Assembly (NCBI GenBank): GCA_963669155.1
Contig: OZ022576.1
Span: forward strand, 38,099,807-38,163,806
From: Arbacia lixula
Taxonomy: Eukaryota; Echinodermata; Echinoidea; Arbacioida; Arbaciidae
Length of the DNA: 64,000 nucleotides
Direction: 5' to 3'
The translations under genes were made by a program, and so were the position numbers. Positions 60,501 through 64,000 of the stretch are shown in pieces. Each line of letters starts with the position of its first letter. Within the stretch, counting starts at the first letter, position 1. The notes beneath the pieces are model-generated. The model had not been told where the DNA came from, made no database searches, and saw only the letters and a program-made list of their open reading frames with translations.

Positions 60501-63500
60501 ATATGCTGCACTGTGTGATGCCTCTGTCCAGTCAGTGTCAACAGAGCCTCTACATGTACTTCACTGGCTTCACTTGACTAGTTTTCTGAGTAGCTAATTT
60601 GACCATCTAGAACCAGTACATGACAGTTCGAGTAACTCATTTATCCTGTCCATCCCTACCGTGCACAGGAAAAAAACAATGTACGTTTCATTGGAGAGAC
60701 CAATTAAAACAGTTTGTTTTGGAGTTTGATAAGATTTTTGGCATACCATGGTACCATGTTTACCATTAATTACAAAACCTATATAGATCAGAAGGAAGAA
60801 AGGTATGGAAATGGAACATCCTTGACATGAGACATGTGCATAAACAATAAATGCTCATATGATGTTATGTATCACTAAAAAAACACCATAGCCTTGATCG
60901 TCAGTTTTAATGTGCGAACGTACTTTTCACAAATACAAATTATAGATCCATATTTTGATAGCCCCCCCCCCCCCCCCCATCACCCTGCCTTTGTGTCCAT
61001 GCATAATTTGTGGTGTCCAAGTGCTAGGTAGTAATGCCTCCAATCATTAATATGTCATAAAGCATATGGAAAGTTGGAGGGAGCGCTGGAGGAGCATCCA
61101 GTAGAATTTAATTTCTCTTGGGATGGCTAGCCCCGTATTGATGCGGCATGCGTGCATGCATACTGTTGACCATGAGCCCACAGTACTGCACACATTGCAT
61201 GATGGGAGCTAACGGTCACTGTCGATACTGAGTGGTATTGATGATGTAGCGCTGGTAATGGAGGTTACATCTGGCGAGCAGGGCTCCTCGCAGCTACGCA
61301 CGCATATTGATCAGGCAGTCAAAAGGACTTTTACATGGGGGGCGTGTGTCCATATACCCTTCATGATGTTTTGAACCATGGACAGGATACATTAGCACAC
61401 CACCAGATACTTTCTTTGACGTAACTCAATATTGGTCGTGCTTACTGTCTCATGTTGTTGCATCATTTTAACTGCAACCACATCAATATGCAGATTACAT
61501 GCGTACTGTGAATATGAGGAAGAGAGCAGAGTCAAGATGGTAATTTGAGTATATGGTTATGGGAGAGCATTACAAGTAACTAACGGATATATATATAGGA
61601 ATTATCTTCAAATCTTCCTTCTCCAGTCACATAGCAATGCTCTTGTTTAACCCAATGAGTACTGAAGTAAAGATGAATGAGACAATTTTGCATTTAAAAA
61701 ACAATGAATGAATTTTTTAAAATGGAATTCTCTCTATTGTGTTTTTTACTCAAGGTGCAAAACAGTCAAGAAGTGGAAAATGGTAACCATGGTGAATATT
61801 GCACGGATATATCTTGATTCGGCTCTAATCATGAATGTGTTTGCAGTAAAGAGCCACTTTACCACAGTACTCATCCTGTCACCATCAAAGTATTTTCCTG
61901 ATTGAACAAAGTCATTAAATCTAATTGCATATGATGCACGACAAACATGTACATTTATTTATTAGGACTTTTAAACAATGAAAACAAATTAACCAAAATT
62001 GCATGAAACCTAGGAACTTATCTGGATGTATGTATCAACAGTTCCTTATTTTACCACTTTGTCAAAGCAGGATTGTTTGTATACTCAAATTGTCCAATCA
62101 CATTGTGACAATGTTATCCAATTGTAAAGAGGGTCTCCTTTACCCTACAGTATTCAAAGTAGTGGATTATCCCAGTTTCAAGAAAAGAATATTCTTAAAG
62201 GCTATGGGATTACTCTGTAGATAAAAAGGTCACTATAAACCATGCCACCACGCTATAATACAGCAGGTATTAAAAGCAACATGACTAAAGAATTTTTCTT
62301 CTCGACCTTCAACCCATACCTTTTTACGGTCCATGGAGGTATCGCAAATCTTTTAAGTCTAATCCTCCATCATCATGGTACATGGTGCTTGAAAGGATCA
62401 GCTTTGAGTAGACTCGATTGATTGCTTCATTACTGTCACTCCAGAAGCAATTGCACATATGCAAATTATGGTATACATATTGACATGGCAAGTAATTTGC
62501 ACAGTTGACGTTATCAATGTCCATATGCCATTCATTAAGTGAAGGGAATGACTGCTAAATGTGATAACAATTTCTTTATGACATCCCTCCCCCACCCCCA
62601 CCCCTCACATCAGTATGATAGAAATGTACCTGCTACAGATGCAGGCAGGCAGATACATGTGCAAACCCCTCTGTGGAACGGTAGGGAGCTTGTCCTGTAG
62701 GAAATGGTCAATTTTTGCTCTGCAAAAGGACTATAACTGTTTTGCATAATGGAAATCATCCACAAGCACAGACAGAAAGACACATTTTACATGTACATGG
62801 TCAGCACATCCAGCAATACAACTGGAATTTCACTTCTGTAACAGGTCTAGAACCACAGGCACTTTTCATTTTCGGTGGTGTACCACCTACTTTCAGGTTT
62901 TAAAGATTTACAAAGGGCATGAAATTCGGCATGAATCTGCAATATACCCTCATAATAATGTATTTAAAATCTCGGTCACAAACCCTTTGGTATCACAAAC
63001 CTTTTCAGGAAAAGTGACAAACTATCCTTGTTTACATTTGAAATGTAGCGACCACAGCCTACATTCATAATCGTATTGCCCGTCAGTGAGCGATGCGTCA
63101 GGCAGCGTGCATTGCTCGCAATGAACGAGTGCACTGAGATGCGGAGAGCGGTCTCCAGTCTCTACGCTACAAGAACTAGGAGGTTTTGAACAAACTTCCC
63201 CCAAACTCCTCAAAATCTAGTGATCGGGGCTAACGCACAGTAGATGTGGGTTGAGGAAACCACTAACCTTTCATATTATTGTCTGGTGAAGATAACAAAC
63301 CACTTTGGATGGTAACATGAAAGATGTACTCATAGCTCTCTGCACTTTATTACAGGTCTATAACAAATCATTAAAGGCTTATTGTATTTCTCTTTATTGT
63401 GAGCCCAGGACAGGTTAACTGAATCCTGAGGCAAAACTGATATATTTTCCCCAACAAGTACAGTCCGCATCAAACAATCTATTAATTTACCTCTCATCAT

Positions 63501-64000
63501 AATGAAGAAGGTGTTCTGAACAAAACCACCAGAGTAATTAAGCTTGTCATAAATCAAGGTGATCATCAACTATGGCACTGAACTCCAATTCTGACCTCTC
63601 CCAAACCCCCCATGCACCCCAACCTCCCTCGATCATGTTCCTCAAATTAGCCATGGAGATGATATGTTTACAAGGCTCCCCATGTGATCTATCACACAGC
63701 CTATATGTAGGATTTTGGGCAACAACATTCTATTTTTAAACAAAATGTATGTTGAAGTGAGAATACTGGCTTCCCAAATCCTTAGCTCTATACCTTCAAC
63801 GCTCCCACGAAGGCAAGAAACTCTACCTACATGATCACAACTACCTTGGATCAGGCTCGGCAGATAGCCAATTACCCTAAATGAGGAAGACTCTGTGACA
63901 AGACACGAGTTGAAATGAAAGACGGGGAAAAACCAAGGCAACTATCGATGACGTCTGCAATGCCGGATAAGCAGGGCAAAATCAAGTCTACTGATATTTG

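Larger units (their letters stand above)
44731..64000. other. Long exon-free tract upstream of the minus-strand gene's visible exons
   Basis: No coding exon could be supported in 19 kb, so the next upstream exon of the minus-strand gene probably lies beyond the right edge. Recognised contents are listed separately: palindromic MITEs, a tandem duplication with a solo LTR, repeat copies, purine tracts and candidate regulatory blocks near 50.05, 52.45, 57.6 and 61.05 kb. Confidence 0.4.

Overview
This is eukaryotic, intron-rich, AT-rich nuclear DNA from an animal. The repeat content (many short TIR elements, tRNA-derived repeats, Tc1, Ty3/gypsy and LINE remnants) and the compact FHIT gene suggest a marine invertebrate. 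An echinoderm such as a sea urchin is my best guess, but that is inference, not proof. There are no bacterial features: no operons, CRISPR arrays or ribosome binding sites.

Layout. (1) 1-1904, + strand: the last three coding exons of a gene that enters from the left; product not recognised. (2) 1.9-15.3 kb: gene-poor and repeat-rich. It holds MITEs and, at 7.29-12.97 kb, a broken minus-strand Ty3/gypsy LTR element. That element contains an open two-finger C2H2 zinc-finger reading frame and has two further elements nested in it. (3) 15.32-24.63 kb, + strand: a complete five-exon gene for Fhit, the fragile histidine triad Ap3A hydrolase. This is the only gene I can name with confidence. Its third intron carries two back-to-back tRNA-like cores with UCA anticodons. 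Its fourth intron carries a LINE fragment, two large MITEs and a nested tandemly built element. (4) 24.6-31 kb: a decayed Tc1/mariner element interrupted by a MITE, more MITE copies, and a 2.4-kb hierarchical minisatellite. (5) 31-39 kb: no gene seen; a 203-bp tandem duplication and purine/pyrimidine tracts. (6) 39.17-44.73 kb, minus strand: the last two coding exons of a second unrecognised gene, with a Ser/Thr/Pro-rich tail ending in a PDZ-ligand-like VSAL. (7) 44.7-64 kb: probably a long intron or upstream region of that gene. It holds a solo LTR inserted at the junction of a tandem duplication, palindromic MITEs, a 360-bp polypurine tract and several non-repetitive blocks that look like candidate regulatory DNA.

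The genes do not form a visible pathway. The most unusual structures are the UCA tRNA-like pair inside FHIT, the minisatellite, and a set of nested insertions that let the relative ages of the repeat families be read directly, including one insertion with its empty site preserved in the other LTR.
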